Positions 36,101 through 45,577 of a DNA stretch of 64,000 nt are shown piece after piece (the first letter of the stretch is position 1; every line of letters starts with the position of its first letter). Location: NCBI GenBank assembly GCA_014529385.2, contig CM043966.1, positions 111,624,968 through 111,688,967 on the forward strand, given 5' to 3'. Source of the stretch: Adiantum capillus-veneris. Taxonomy: Eukaryota; Streptophyta; Polypodiopsida; Polypodiales; Pteridaceae. The notes under the pieces were generated by a model. That model made no database searches, was not told the DNA's origin, and saw nothing but the letters and a program-made list of their open reading frames with translations. The position numbers and the translations under genes were made by a program.

Positions 36101-38780
36101 CAGCATCGTTCAATTGACGGCTTGCAAAGCTAATGGGATAGTCCAATTTATGTTCTCCTGGTTGAGTGAGAACACACCCAATAGCAAAGTTTGATGCATC
36201 AATATGCACATGGAAAATGACATCCCAGTTAGGTGTCCTTAAAATCGGAGCACTTGCTAGTGTTTTCTTCAATTGTTCATAGGCCTGGTCACACTCTTCA
36301 GTCCATTTAAATTCAATGAGAAGCTTGTACAAAGGACGTGCTATCTCAGCGAAAAATAAAATAAACCGTCGATAATAACCCACGTGTCCCATGAACCTTT
36401 GAACTCCCTTGTAATTGGTTGGTGGTGGTAACTCTAGAATCACTTTAATTTTGCTCTCATCGGTTGAGATACCATTCTTGGATACTATATGCCCTAAAAT
36501 AACTCCATGCTTGACCCAAAATTGGCATTTGAACGGGTTCAATGAGATACGATATAACCTACATTTTTCAAACACCTTCCGCAAACATGATAGATGTTCT
36601 TTCCAAGAAGAGTAAACACAAAGGTCGTCTAAGAAAGCTTCACAAAACTCCCTCAAATATTCTTTAAAAGCAGTGTTTATTAATCGTTGGAATGTAGCAG
36701 GGGCATTTGTTAAGCCAAAAGCCATCACACAAAATGCAAACACGCCAAATTCTGTGATGAAGGCAGTTTTAGCTTGGTCCTCTAGCGCTATCGTGATTTG
36801 GTTGTAGCCTGAGTACCCATCTAGAAAGCTATAAGCTTCCTTGCCTGCAACTCTTTCGAGTACATGTTCGGAATATGGTAGGGGGTAATGGTCTCTTCTA
36901 GTAGCTGCATTAACTTTTTTGAGGTCCACGCACACCCTGAGTTTCCCATTCTTTTTTGGCACGATAACTATTGGCGACACCCATTCAGAGTGTTCAATAG
37001 GATATATGAACCCACATTTGATAAGCTTTTCTAGTTCTTCTTGAATGATCTTTGCGTACTTAGGATTCATCGGGTAGGGTCTTTGTTGTACGGGCTTCGC
37101 AGTGCTAATCATAGGGATTGTATGTTGGACCACAGAAGGCGGAACACCTTTCATATCATGGTATGTCCAAGCGAATACGTCCTTGAATTCCTTGAGAAGC
37201 TCTTTGAGGACCGCCTCTTCAACTTCTGTGAGGTCTTGGGCAATAAAAACAGGTTTTGATTCTTCACCGGGGTCAGCTAATTCTATTTCTTTAACTATTG
37301 CCGGACCATCATAGATTCCATTATTCCCATCGATAGGTATTCTTTGGGCTTTTGTGTACACAACCTTTGCTTCCCTTGTGGTGTAAGATTTGAAATGTTC
37401 TGGTGCAGGATGCAAGTCTGTGGATTCTGGTTGTGCGTTGGTTTGTGCTTCCATTTCTGCTTTCTTGTGTTGTCGAGCTAAGTCTTGGTTTTGACGCCTC
37501 CTTGCAGTGCGGCTCAACTTTGGCTTGTCTATGATCTCTAATTGGGCTATGTCATGGGGTCGTGGTCTACACCACATAACATTTTGGAGATATTCACCCC
37601 AATTGTCTACCAATTTTCGATGAGCATCACATGCTCCTATATAACTAAGCCATTCCGCTGAGGATCTCTTCTTGTTTATCCTAGCACGTACATTGGCTCG
37701 ATATCGACGCCTCTTAAGGTTTTTCTTTTTCTTATTTGAGACCTGCTTTTGATTTGCATTTAGATCTGGCTCACTAAAGGAGTCCTCGTTGGTGTCCTCT
37801 TTACTCTCGGAGGAGCTATCATCGGTTGATGTGCTCGGTCCTTCCGAATGTTTTGACTGTGAACTTGCTCCACTCTCTAATTCATGAGATTCAGAATCCG
37901 TTTCACTCTGGGAGTCAGTGTTCAAGTCGTGTTGGTCAAAGTCTTCTATTGAGCTATCAGTGTCACTGTCAGATTGGTCCACAATTGCCTTGCCCTTAGA
38001 AGATGCATGTATGGCACTTATCATGTTCAAAGGTGCAATTTGTGGTACCTCTTCCCCCTCTGGTGTGACCCAAGTGGTTCCTCTATTTCCCCAGGTATCT
38101 ATGGTTGCAGCTAGGTGTACCCAATCCACATTGTCCGATTCAGTCATCCCAGGTAGGATATCCATATAAGGAGAATCTTGGCCAATGTCTGTATCCTTCT
38201 TACAAGTGTAACAATATTGTAGTGGGGCCGAGTGAACTGTGGTGTCAGAGCGATGATCAATAATGGTTTTACTCCCTAAGGGGTGTACCTTACCAGTCAC
38301 CAAATCCACTCTAAGGACAGAGTCTTGGAATTGCAAATAGACATGATTTTTAGACCAATCGTGAACCATTTGTGCTTCCCTCATGAATGGTCGTCCTAAA
38401 ATCATTTCATATGACATAAGGTGTTTAGAGAAATCCATTACAATGAACGTATGTCGTACCTTGTGCCCTAGAACTTTGATCTTAAGATCCTTGAGCATCC
38501 CCATAGGTTTGGCTATGGTACCATTTGCCATCTTTACCACAATGTTAGTAACACTGAGGCGGGGTTTTCCCATGGATTCCCAGCAATCTTTTGTAACGAT
38601 GCTAACTCCCGCACCACCATCAAGAATTCCCTTTATAGTTAATCCCTTGGTAGTGATGGGTAGGGTCGCATTAGACTCGTCGCCTTCAAAATACTGCCCT
38701 AATTCGTTAATGGGTACCTCGATCACAGACTCGTGTCCATCTAAGTCAAGTGATTGCACATGATTTTCCTCATCAATCAT
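33162..38780 (-). CDS. E2 pol polyprotein, 1872 aa: protease, RT, RNase H, integrase, second protease, WVPK tail
   Basis: Domains by residue. Protease 1 about 45-145, with LDGGAG at 53-58 (Gly where Ser/Thr is usual) and MILGRPFM. An acidic then basic linker 255-470. RT 520-780 with PKKNGKLRVCVDLKK and active site FLDD (716-719). RNase H 850-975: D861 in HVHIDASNF, TTTERE, D928 in YVDHQ. Integrase: zinc ligands H1068, H1075, C1106, C1109; catalytic D1138, D1200, E1236, giving a D-x61-D-x35-E triad. Protease 2 about 1485-1592 with canonical LDTGA (D1502) and INLGRTWM. The tail has four WVPK/WIPK motifs (W1662, W1696, W1715, W1760). No chromodomain. The frame is intact over 5.6 kb. Upstream it is continuous with gag, separated by one TAG (38811-38813) and ten codons. 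The ATG at 38780 is the first Met, but expression is probably by readthrough as Gag-Pol. Confidence 0.95.
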   Translation of the reverse strand: MIDEENHVQSLDLDGHESVIEVPINELGQYFEGDESNATLPITTKGLTIKGILDGGAGVSIVTKDCWESMGKPRLSVTNIVVKMANGTIAKPMGMLKDLKIKVLGHKVRHTFIVMDFSKHLMSYEMILGRPFMREAQMVHDWSKNHVYLQFQDSVLRVDLVTGKVHPLGSKTIIDHRSDTTVHSAPLQYCYTCKKDTDIGQDSPYMDILPGMTESDNVDWVHLAATIDTWGNRGTTWVTPEGEEVPQIAPLNMISAIHASSKGKAIVDQSDSDTDSSIEDFDQHDLNTDSQSETDSESHELESGASSQSKHSEGPSTSTDDSSSESKEDTNEDSFSEPDLNANQKQVSNKKKKNLKRRRYRANVRARINKKRSSAEWLSYIGACDAHRKLVDNWGEYLQNVMWCRPRPHDIAQLEIIDKPKLSRTARRRQNQDLARQHKKAEMEAQTNAQPESTDLHPAPEHFKSYTTREAKVVYTKAQRIPIDGNNGIYDGPAIVKEIELADPGEESKPVFIAQDLTEVEEAVLKELLKEFKDVFAWTYHDMKGVPPSVVQHTIPMISTAKPVQQRPYPMNPKYAKIIQEELEKLIKCGFIYPIEHSEWVSPIVIVPKKNGKLRVCVDLKKVNAATRRDHYPLPYSEHVLERVAGKEAYSFLDGYSGYNQITIALEDQAKTAFITEFGVFAFCVMAFGLTNAPATFQRLINTAFKEYLREFCEAFLDDLCVYSSWKEHLSCLRKVFEKCRLYRISLNPFKCQFWVKHGVILGHIVSKNGISTDESKIKVILELPPPTNYKGVQRFMGHVGYYRRFILFFAEIARPLYKLLIEFKWTEECDQAYEQLKKTLASAPILRTPNWDVIFHVHIDASNFAIGCVLTQPGEHKLDYPISFASRQLNDAERNYTTTEREGLAMVYAVKKFRYYLLANKFVFYVDHQALLYLVNKPCSTGRITRWLLILLEFDFTIVVRPGKRHVMADHLSRIPNGEAPTGVDDELPDTSLFIVETMPEWSENIVNFLVNGFPPKELRKDIARRLVKECEPYCLIAGTLYRLGKDDILRRCAREDEYLYILQEAHMGIAGGHFSGDLTARKVLQSGYWWPTLFKDASLFTKGCDECQRYKTTQRKDRMPLHPIKVTQPFEKWGLDFVGPISPAARNTQSRYILVATDYVTKWAEAKASQKADARTTAKFLFENIITRFGCPFEIVSDNGTHFINEVIKELTTTFMISHHKSTPYYPQANGQAESTNKTLISILTKTVEAHRTDWDLKLTSALWAYRTAYKVAINCTPFKMVYGQEAVMPWEFVIPSLRVASQEGWNGNPLTERLFILEKLDEERQLAVQNALVEKDRRKKWFDRHVKDKDIKVGDKVLMYGVRKEKRKLKYAGKGPYRVCEITPQGTLRVETLDGVETIGFLNGSKFKRYYDPLSQEELRAIHKKKAAKAQTELNKIQAQAEAKERQQRIRQKREANLGVTNAFHVEIEEDGLDSDTPLRYPIELNSAYGKVLYNALLDTGAKYNLLSYGVWCQLGKPPLSESIIQVKGVNKKKTAVFGIWHTSVSYDNGVVAQDFLVMPTGTMEGNINLGRTWMIATKCTIDWGTGGVTTQKPTLSPTTQAIVPEILPKEIKPKTLHVQEVEPYVPIAQLSRASTNVVERKLETHKNHPNITEKTYKWVPKTSVVSMVDAKKRKPSKNRTTHSKKCKETLRWIPKRLLEAQGYYEGNDQIWVPKRKVYSYLSPSPCKPNPVAPKQIENCGKEKIMECYTPVLELVWVPKKERFVPPSSGTGKSNEASCSSCSSYMQIEASTQPPPTTVHIHPSTKEFAPSGVSSPPTTTLQIKSWESTLPPLQLDEAPRVIENYWQKSSPITNWNNWFQRVTSSFQTV

Positions 38781-38810
38781 AATCGAGTCAGGCCTATTTG
38801 GTTGCGCAAA

Positions 38811-41165
38811 CTACGGTAATACCATTCGTAGCTCTCCGTTAAGGAATGATCGAAGAGCAAGGAATAACTCAGGATCTCCATACAGCTTTGCTATGATCGT
38901 GGTTCGGACCTCAGAAGACATGAAGTCCACTAGTTTGGCAACATTCATTGGCGTTTTGCAGGGTGTAGGTCCTTGACTAGGAACTGGTGAGGATGGAATC
39001 TCATATTCCTCAATGGGATCAGGTATTCCTTCGTTAAACATCCTTTCCAACAAGAAGGGTGTATGCTCACTTTCTGATGTCCCGTCCTCACTCCCTTCTT
39101 GGATGATACTAGATATGGCTAACGGTCTATGGTTCATGTGGGGTGGATGAACTTGCGTGGGAAACACTGTGTCATGAATTTTGATATGCATGGGTTCTGG
39201 TTCTAGTTTCCTTTGAGTCTCCTCCACTAAATCTCTTAGATGTTTCACCTGCTTAATCTCGTCTACAGGGTTTGGATACGTCCCAATCTTCTTTTTACGA
39301 TTCTTCCCTTTTTGCCCCTGCGGTTTATCTTGGGGGTCTTGGATTGGATTTGGAAACACTTGTGGTGTTTTCAGAGGCTCTTTATGGTTTTCTCTTATTC
39401 GGTTTTCATTTGGTTCCATGTTACGGTTTTCTTTGTCGGTCTTTCCCCTTGTGGTATTGGTTCTAGTCTCCATTGTCTCGATTGAATCTGAATCATCCTC
39501 GAGGTCATTCATATACACGGGGTCATCTCCTGTTCCTATGTTTGTTTTGGAACTTGGCTTTGAATTTTCCGTATTCTGCGACTTCTTCCTTCGTGTCTTC
39601 TTTTTCTTTGCTTGGATAACTGACGCGGTATCTCTCTCTTCGAGGATATGGCCTGGCCCTTGAAGCATGGACCGTGTAATCGCATAAGCGGGTGCGACGG
39701 GTGGTATTGGCGACGTCACACTAGCAATTTCGACCAAATTCAGGGGTGTGATTTTAGGCGCATTTGGGTTATAGGGGCATTGGGCAATCAAGTGATCTAT
39801 GCCACAACGATTACATGTGAGTATTGGCATTACAGACGTGCTCCCTTGATTCATTTGCATCTGTGCAGCATTCTTTTGCAGCCTAATAGGGCACTCCGCT
39901 ACTCGATGTGGTCCACCACACTCATAGCATTGAAGAGGTGGCCTCCTAGCCTGGGTGTTGATATTTTGACCTCTGGATGCGAGAGCAGCAGCTTGATATA
40001 CCGGCTTGACTTGTCCCCAACAATCTTCCATGTAGTATATAGGACACTCTTCCAGTGTATCAAGTCCGTAGGCAATACTAGTGTCTATTTCCTCCTCACA
40101 GCCATCTGCATAAGCATTTGATGGCTCGCAACCCACTTGGTTCATAGGGGCGACTCTTGGATGCGGGGGCTGAGGTCCTAGCACGGGAGGTGGTAGCGGT
40201 GTAGCTTGTACAACATTTTGAGATCTAGGGACCATGTGTTGCGGTAGTTGCTCAACAGGTGGAGTAGGCATCAATACAGGAGCTCGAGGTCCATCCGTCC
40301 AGGCTACAGGTGGTCTATTTGCCATCATACGTTTGATCATTAAACAATCCTTAGCTTGGTGACCATACCTACCACATGCGTTGCAAGTTCCATTAAATTT
40401 TACTCTAAAGGTAGGGCACTCACTAGTGCTATGTGGACCTAAGCAAATGGAACACCATTGTTGCTCCCTTCTTGGATACATGTGACTATTTTGAGGGGGT
40501 CGATTATCCTTAAGAGACTCTTGGATTGCCTTGGTGAGGTCTGTCAAGAATGTCTCAAATACCTTTGGCTCATTGGCAATGGGCTTTGCAGTCATGGGTT
40601 CATACTCAATGGCTTGTGAGCTAGTGGATCTCGTGTCAGTAGACACCCTCATGCCTGCTATCATCAAGTTGTCCTCTAGTTGGATTGCATTGGCAGTGAC
40701 ATCTTCCCAGGTTGTGATACCTCTAATCACTAGTCCATTATAGATTCCTTCATTCCTCAACCCTCGAATGAATCGATCAAGCAGTTGGTTATTGTTGAAG
40801 CGCTCATTTACAGGGCAACGAGAGTTTAAGTGCTTTAGACGACTAATGAAGTCCCTTACTGACTCTCCTTCCTTACGTTCGGCCTTCTGTAGCTGAGATG
40901 CTACACCCCAAAGCACACCTTCTCGTATGTACTCCTTTAGAAACAACCTTCGAAGGGTAGGGTAGATTGTTTTCTCGTCCACCCTTAGGGTCCTATACCA
41001 ATCTCCAGCCTTCCCACTTAATGTCAAGCTTAAGGCATTGCACTTATGTAGTTCGTTGCGTTCCCCTAAGGAACCACATACTTGTTCAAACACTTCAATG
41101 TGTTTCCTAGCATCTTCGTCCCCATTGAATTTTTGCGTGAGTTTGGCAATTTGTACTGCCTTACT
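38811..41165 (-). CDS. E2 gag, capsid and nucleocapsid region
   Basis: The frame opens right after the TGA that ends ORF1 (41166-41168); the first Met is at 41093. The capsid domain starts before that Met (KLTQKFNGDEDARKHIE), which argues that ORF1 and gag form one protein by TGA readthrough or in a parental copy. Counting from Met 41093 (760 aa): retrotransposon gag domain 1-150 (LSGKAGDWYRTL, FLKEYIREGV, GESVRDFISRLKHL). Four zinc knuckles follow. C214-C226, C389-C401 and C427-C439 have the short form C-x2-C-x3-H-x4-C; C237-C250 is the canonical C-x2-C-x4-H-x4-C. Then come basic and acidic linkers. It ends at TAG 38811-38813, in frame with pol. Confidence 0.9.
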   Translation of the reverse strand, partial: SKAVQIAKLTQKFNGDEDARKHIEVFEQVCGSLGERNELHKCNALSLTLSGKAGDWYRTLRVDEKTIYPTLRRLFLKEYIREGVLWGVASQLQKAERKEGESVRDFISRLKHLNSRCPVNERFNNNQLLDRFIRGLRNEGIYNGLVIRGITTWEDVTANAIQLEDNLMIAGMRVSTDTRSTSSQAIEYEPMTAKPIANEPKVFETFLTDLTKAIQESLKDNRPPQNSHMYPRREQQWCSICLGPHSTSECPTFRVKFNGTCNACGRYGHQAKDCLMIKRMMANRPPVAWTDGPRAPVLMPTPPVEQLPQHMVPRSQNVVQATPLPPPVLGPQPPHPRVAPMNQVGCEPSNAYADGCEEEIDTSIAYGLDTLEECPIYYMEDCWGQVKPVYQAAALASRGQNINTQARRPPLQCYECGGPHRVAECPIRLQKNAAQMQMNQGSTSVMPILTCNRCGIDHLIAQCPYNPNAPKITPLNLVEIASVTSPIPPVAPAYAITRSMLQGPGHILEERDTASVIQAKKKKTRRKKSQNTENSKPSSKTNIGTGDDPVYMNDLEDDSDSIETMETRTNTTRGKTDKENRNMEPNENRIRENHKEPLKTPQVFPNPIQDPQDKPQGQKGKNRKKKIGTYPNPVDEIKQVKHLRDLVEETQRKLEPEPMHIKIHDTVFPTQVHPPHMNHRPLAISSIIQEGSEDGTSESEHTPFLLERMFNEGIPDPIEEYEIPSSPVPSQGPTPCKTPMNVAKLVDFMSSEVRTTIIAKLYGDPELFLALRSFLNGELRMVLP

Positions 41166-42509
41166 TCAAGGCTCTCTATCAGATGCATGACGCATATTTT
41201 CCGCGATAGATCGACCTATGGTTTGAGCAAACGCTGCCAAGTCACCTATGTGAGGAGGCAGGGCCGGTGGAGGTACTCTTGGAATCATATGTGGGAGAGG
41301 AACGGGTACCGGTCTTGGCATATGTGTGGATGATGCAGGATATGGAACATAACCGGGCATAGGTCCACTCGGATAAGAGCTAGGGAGCGGCACTCGAGGA
41401 GCATAAGCAAGTGGTACAATTGGAGGTGTGGGGGCCATGTGTGCATAAGGGGCTAGAGGCACATATGGTCGAGGCCCCATATTAGGTACTACGACACTAG
41501 GTAGTGGCACTGCGCTAACCGTAGATGTCATCGGTACATTCTCTGTCAGGCTTATCCCTGGAGTGAGCACTGTGTTTTCCTTGATAGAGGGTTGAGCCAA
41601 GTTAGGGAAGCTAAAGTTTTCGCTCGGAGGCTCAGATTGCATAGAGACCCCAGGTGAAATGACGTAAGATGGGTCCATGGGGCTCATTAGAGGAGTCTCC
41701 ATTTGAGATAGAGTAGGCTGTTGAGCCTTGCTCGTATCCAGAAATCTCATGGGGCCAGTTGAGAGTATATTTACCCCTCGGTTTTGCCTTTCTGATTGAA
41801 TAATTCCATGGATAACATTACAGATCATTTTCTGTTGATCTTCGATGCTCGTGGCACTAGAGGTGGATTGTACAATCTCTATCCATCCTACATGGTAGGC
41901 GTGGCCAGAGTGTAGATCCGTCAACACCTCAGTGTGGAGGTCGTATGTCCAATGATCATTAATGAACAATCCTTCTAGAGTCGACGTGTTAACGGTTTCT
42001 TGTGAGGTAGAAGCAATATTGCTCCCCGTGGTTTTACTTGTCACCAACGCTACTCTAGAGGGAACTTCTGAAGGAGGCAGCTCAACAGGGCCTTCTTGGT
42101 AAGAAGTTGGCAGGATATCCACATGGACACTCTTTGGGGGTGTGGGGTCCATGTGCGATGTGAAAGGAGAGTCCACTTCCCCACCCCCTTCGTGTGCTTC
42201 ATTTGCATCAGGTTCCGAGCGAGTAGCTCTACCTAATGTTTCCATGAAACGGCTAAACATACTAGTACTAGGCTGTGGAGCTTCGGGAGGTGCATGGCCT
42301 TCTCTCTCAGTGTTTTGGGTAGGGTATGCTTCCATGATTTCTGAGTCGGAGGAGGAATCACTAGCGGCTATTTTAGGGTCTTGGGTGGTGCTACCTTGTG
42401 TCCCCGCTGAGGGTCTAGAGCTTATCGTGGATGGGTAATGGGTATCCGTATGAACAGAGGCACCCTCAATATGCTCGTGTTCTAGCACCCGCCCAGAGCG
42501 TAAGTGCAT
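41166..42509 (-). CDS. E2 ORF1 (N-terminal gag extension), 447 aa
   Basis: Starts MHLRSGRVLE, the same opening as the E1 gag. Residues 1-170 are Ser/Thr/acidic; about 180-250 is a small folded-looking block (LFINDHWTYDLHTEVL, HAYHVGWIEIVQ); 290-430 is Pro/Met-rich (PRPYVPLAPYAHMAPT-type). It ends at a single TGA in the same frame as the gag that follows. It probably acts as a Gag N-terminal region (matrix-like by position only). The ATG at 42509 is the first in frame after a ~930-bp leader. Confidence 0.8.
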   Translation of the reverse strand: MHLRSGRVLEHEHIEGASVHTDTHYPSTISSRPSAGTQGSTTQDPKIAASDSSSDSEIMEAYPTQNTEREGHAPPEAPQPSTSMFSRFMETLGRATRSEPDANEAHEGGGEVDSPFTSHMDPTPPKSVHVDILPTSYQEGPVELPPSEVPSRVALVTSKTTGSNIASTSQETVNTSTLEGLFINDHWTYDLHTEVLTDLHSGHAYHVGWIEIVQSTSSATSIEDQQKMICNVIHGIIQSERQNRGVNILSTGPMRFLDTSKAQQPTLSQMETPLMSPMDPSYVISPGVSMQSEPPSENFSFPNLAQPSIKENTVLTPGISLTENVPMTSTVSAVPLPSVVVPNMGPRPYVPLAPYAHMAPTPPIVPLAYAPRVPLPSSYPSGPMPGYVPYPASSTHMPRPVPVPLPHMIPRVPPPALPPHIGDLAAFAQTIGRSIAENMRHASDREP

Positions 42510-43420
42510 GTGCTTTTGATACCCTAAGGTGTCAAATAGCTGCTCTAGGAGGCCTTGTGACTAGTTTTTAGCGTGTTTTTTGTTTGATTTTTTTGATAGA
42601 TTTTTTAGAGCGTGTCGTGGAATGGGCCGTGTGATAGCTCGAAACGAGCGTATCGGTCAGAGGGTCGTGCCGTGCTTTACAGCCCTCCGTTTGGTCACTC
42701 TATGCCCTCGGAATCCCTAAAACTGTCAATTTCCAGTAGGGAACTAGGCCCAAACTAAAAAGTCTAAGGGTGCAAGTGGGAAGAGAAAGGAGGAGAGTGG
42801 AGGACTTGTCCCACATGCTCTCATTCTCTCTTAAGGGAGTAGGGTATATATATAAGAGTGAGTCTAGTATATATCATAAGACTGAGGACTGAGGCCTGGG
42901 CCTGGGCTTGGGATCCCGATCCCGATCTATCTTTTATACAAACCAACCCGTCCGTTTTAAGAGTCACGTTTTTTATTTTCGAAAAATATCGCCGCCCACT
43001 CGCTCGCGTTTTTAATTTTCCTTTTTTTTTCCAAACTTTTTTTTTTTCAAAAAAAACTTTTTTTCCCAAATTATTATTTTTTTTTTTTTTGTTGATGCAG
43101 AATATACAGAAATTGAAAAAAAAGCAGAAAAAACGCATTTTTTTTTTTGTTGATGCAGAAATTACAGAAAAAACGCAGAAATTGCAGAAAATGCAGAAAA
43201 AACGCAGAAATTGCAGAAATTGAAAACGCCGAACTTGAAAATGCAGAAATTGCAGAAATTGAAAAAACGCAGACAATAGCAGAAATTGAAACTTGACAGC
43301 AATTGCAGAAAACGCAAAAAACAGAAACCTTCCACGCACTCCTTCCCTGTCTTTCCTATGATAGAAATTGCACCACAAGGAAGCGTAAAGTGCTAACCGA
43401 GCTTAGTGTAGGGCATATCC
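42510..43420 (-). other. E2 5' leader with short repeats
   Basis: About 0.9 kb between primer site and ORF1. 43080-43335 consists of irregular repeats of 'tgcagaaat' and 'acgcagaaa' (plus-strand sense), with two copies of 'tttttgttgatgcaga' and homopolymer A/T runs. 42890-42925 has GGCCTG and CCCGAT short repeats. Phe-rich open frames across it are artefacts of the repeats. Confidence 0.75.
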
Positions 43421-43438
43421 CCAGCAGCGGCGCCAAAA
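43421..43438 (-). promoter_or_regulatory. E2 primer-binding site, tRNA-Asp type
   Basis: On the minus strand TGGCGCCGCTGCTGGGGA lies a few bases after the LTR end. It is the same tRNA-Asp type as E1, with small differences. Confidence 0.75.
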
Positions 43439-43439
43439 A

Positions 43440-44013
43440 TGTGCGCTCCTTGCCGCACTGTCAAAGCAAGGGACTTGCCAATACACCGTATGCGAGCCAC
43501 AAACGGCTCCAAGCACACAACAAGCCTAAACTAGGAAGCTCAAGAAAACAAAGGGTGTGTCACTCACCGCTCTACGCTCGCCTTCGTGGTGGATTCCTCG
43601 CCGCGATGAAGAAGAAGCTGCAGTCGTGCCGCGCTCAACCGCTTCGCCGCCGTCGTGCCTTCGTAATGCTCGATCGCACACACACTCTCCCCCTCTCTCT
43701 CTCTCTCACACACACACACAAGGAGGTGAAGAAGAAGAAGATGGAGATGGAGCAAGAGCACTCTTCAATTGCACAAATGAGAGAATGAGTAAAAATTAGG
43801 TTTAGTTGGCTTTTATAGGAGCTCACCCCATTCACACTTGGGCGCCCATGCTTAACCAACTAATCCCTTGAATGTCCAAGTTAAAGTGCGCCTCTCATCG
43901 ACGATCACTCTACCTTTCCCTATTGGTCCGACAAGCCCGGTACCTGACTCTACCAAATACATAATACGCGTCCATCGTAGGTGATGGGTGTCCGTGTGCC
44001 GTGAAGGTTAACA
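43440..44013 (-). repeat. E2 5' LTR (574 bp)
   Basis: Paired with 30536-31109. On the minus strand it starts TGTTAAC and ends GCGCACA. Confidence 0.95.
43810..43817 (-). promoter_or_regulatory. E2 LTR TATA box
   Basis: TATAAAAG on the minus strand, about 200 bp into the LTR. A CCAAT box lies about 110 bp upstream (43918-43929). Both are conserved in the other LTR. Confidence 0.6.
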
Positions 44014-44640
44014 TTGTCACTACTGTAAATAATCGTAATTATTTACTTTTGCATCAATTTTTCTTGGAAATTGTCAAGTCATCTTCCCTATCATGCGTAC
44101 ACAACTATTACATGCCAAAAATCAAGTATGAGCAAAAATAACCACCCATTACTTGTAAAATTGCCAAAAAACGCAAAGAAGTCTTTGCAAGCCAAAATTT
44201 GGGTTATGGACCACATTTCTTGATCCCAATCACTTCATATCTCATATACAAGGTCTATACAATGCTTAGAACCAATTTGTACCAAAAAATGTCAATTTTG
44301 GAAGAAAAGTTAATAATCGCAATTATTTACTTCCTAGCCAAAATTGGGGAATTTGGATATTTTGTCATCATACAACCGAAATACATGATGTGTTAAAGCC
44401 CAATAGCCAATTTTGAATCAATTTGGAGTTCAAAATCTCAAATTTCCTTTATATTTACTGTTTGAGAGACCTAGAGCCAAAATCTGGTACCATTTTTACC
44501 CTGTGCATCCAAATGAGCCCATATTCCACTCAAAGCATGTAATTGGTATACACTTCAAGCGAGGAATCTCAAATCTCGAGCGAAAATTTCCGAGCAATCC
44601 CTAAAATGAGCGAGATAGGGCAAGGCACATATACAAAACA
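44014..44640 (+). repeat. E1 ~288-bp repeats, downstream copy set
   Basis: The palindromic core recurs at 44024 (AAATAATCGTAATTATTTAC) and 44309 (285 bp apart), with related flanking text ('accatttttaccctg', 'tttggattt'). It matches the array in the E1 leader. A single further core lies at 52203. The first core is adjacent to the E2 insertion point. Confidence 0.7.
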
Positions 44641-45221
44641 AAAACGAAACATGATTTCTTAGGTGACTTCAAACACAACAACAGAATATTAATTCAACAT
44701 TGCACCTATTTTTAATGATAAATCAACCACAAATTTTTGACCAAGAAAACTCTTTGAATAAGGTTTGGGTAGAGTGTTTCCTTTGATGGGCTAAAACATT
44801 AGAAACCATTACAATGGCATGTTAATATTTCTCTCCTTGGAAATCGTTGCCCTCAAGTATTGGAAGCTCATTGCAATTTGCTACTACCATTGATCCTTGT
44901 TGGATATAAATCTCATATCCGTACCTCCTTACACGCAGGACCTCATAGAGATTGTTAACAATATGGGTGTTTATTATACATTAAGCATCACATATGACAC
45001 ATTTGTGTATGTATACCATGGTTGCAATATGTCATAGTTCCATTGCTTCCATAAAAAGGGTGATGAAAAACTATTTGCCAATTTTAGCCCCCAATCGAAG
45101 GGTTTAGAGATACCAAACGTCGACTTTGATCTGAGGCTGCCCAACTCGATGAGATTGACACCCGCCTCCTCAGTCCACCCCATGGACCTCTGTATTTGTG
45201 CTACGCGACAATGGATAAGCA

Positions 45222-45223
<2 letters not shown>

Positions 45224-45269
<46 letters not shown>
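45224..45269. repeat. (CT)n microsatellite
   Basis: Pure CT run. Confidence 0.95.
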
Positions 45270-45271
<2 letters not shown>

Positions 45272-45515
45272 CGTTGAAAACTGTCATCTACTTACTGTCT
45301 CATTGTGCCCCAGTCAAAAGACGTCCATCATCTGCCTCTTAAGATGGGTCACAACTGCCTCGCACAAAGCTGGGTGCGGACACATATGCGTGAGTGGCGC
45401 CAACACACCCTTAAAAAATTTTGCACACATATCCTTGAACAGCACGTTGCATGCATACCTCTCCAACCATGCATACATGCGGCTAACCAAAATCATTGTA
45501 AAATCCATATTGCCA

Positions 45516-45577
45516 TTCTCTTTGTCATTGTCTAGCTGCATATCCATTCTCTTTGTCATTGTCTAGCTGCATATCCA
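45516..45577. repeat. Two tandem copies of a 31-bp unit
   Basis: 'attctctttgtcattgtc' plus 'tagctgcatatcc' is repeated exactly. Confidence 0.9.

Larger units (their letters stand above)
30536..44013 (-). mobile_element. E2: near-intact 13.5-kb Ty3/gypsy retrotransposon
   Basis: Identical-length LTRs (574 bp) at 43440-44013 (5') and 30536-31109 (3') start TG and end CA on the element strand. A target duplication TTGTC (30531-30535 and 44014-44018) flanks them. I count about six substitutions between the LTRs plus a shift in a CT/CA microsatellite, so the insertion is young. Removing it rejoins the flanking E1 sequence across a ~288-bp repeat core. The primer site is the tRNA-Asp type, as in E1. 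Coding order on the minus strand: ORF1, gag, pol, then a 143-aa ORF. Gag and pol are in one frame with two single stops. It is the most complete element in the window. Confidence 0.95.

Noticed and set aside
33727-38763. Plus-strand open frames opposite E2 pol
   Set aside because: Antisense shadows of the intact 1,872-codon pol frame.
42821-43378. Phe/Lys-rich frames in the E2 leader
   Set aside because: Homopolymer and short-repeat translation.
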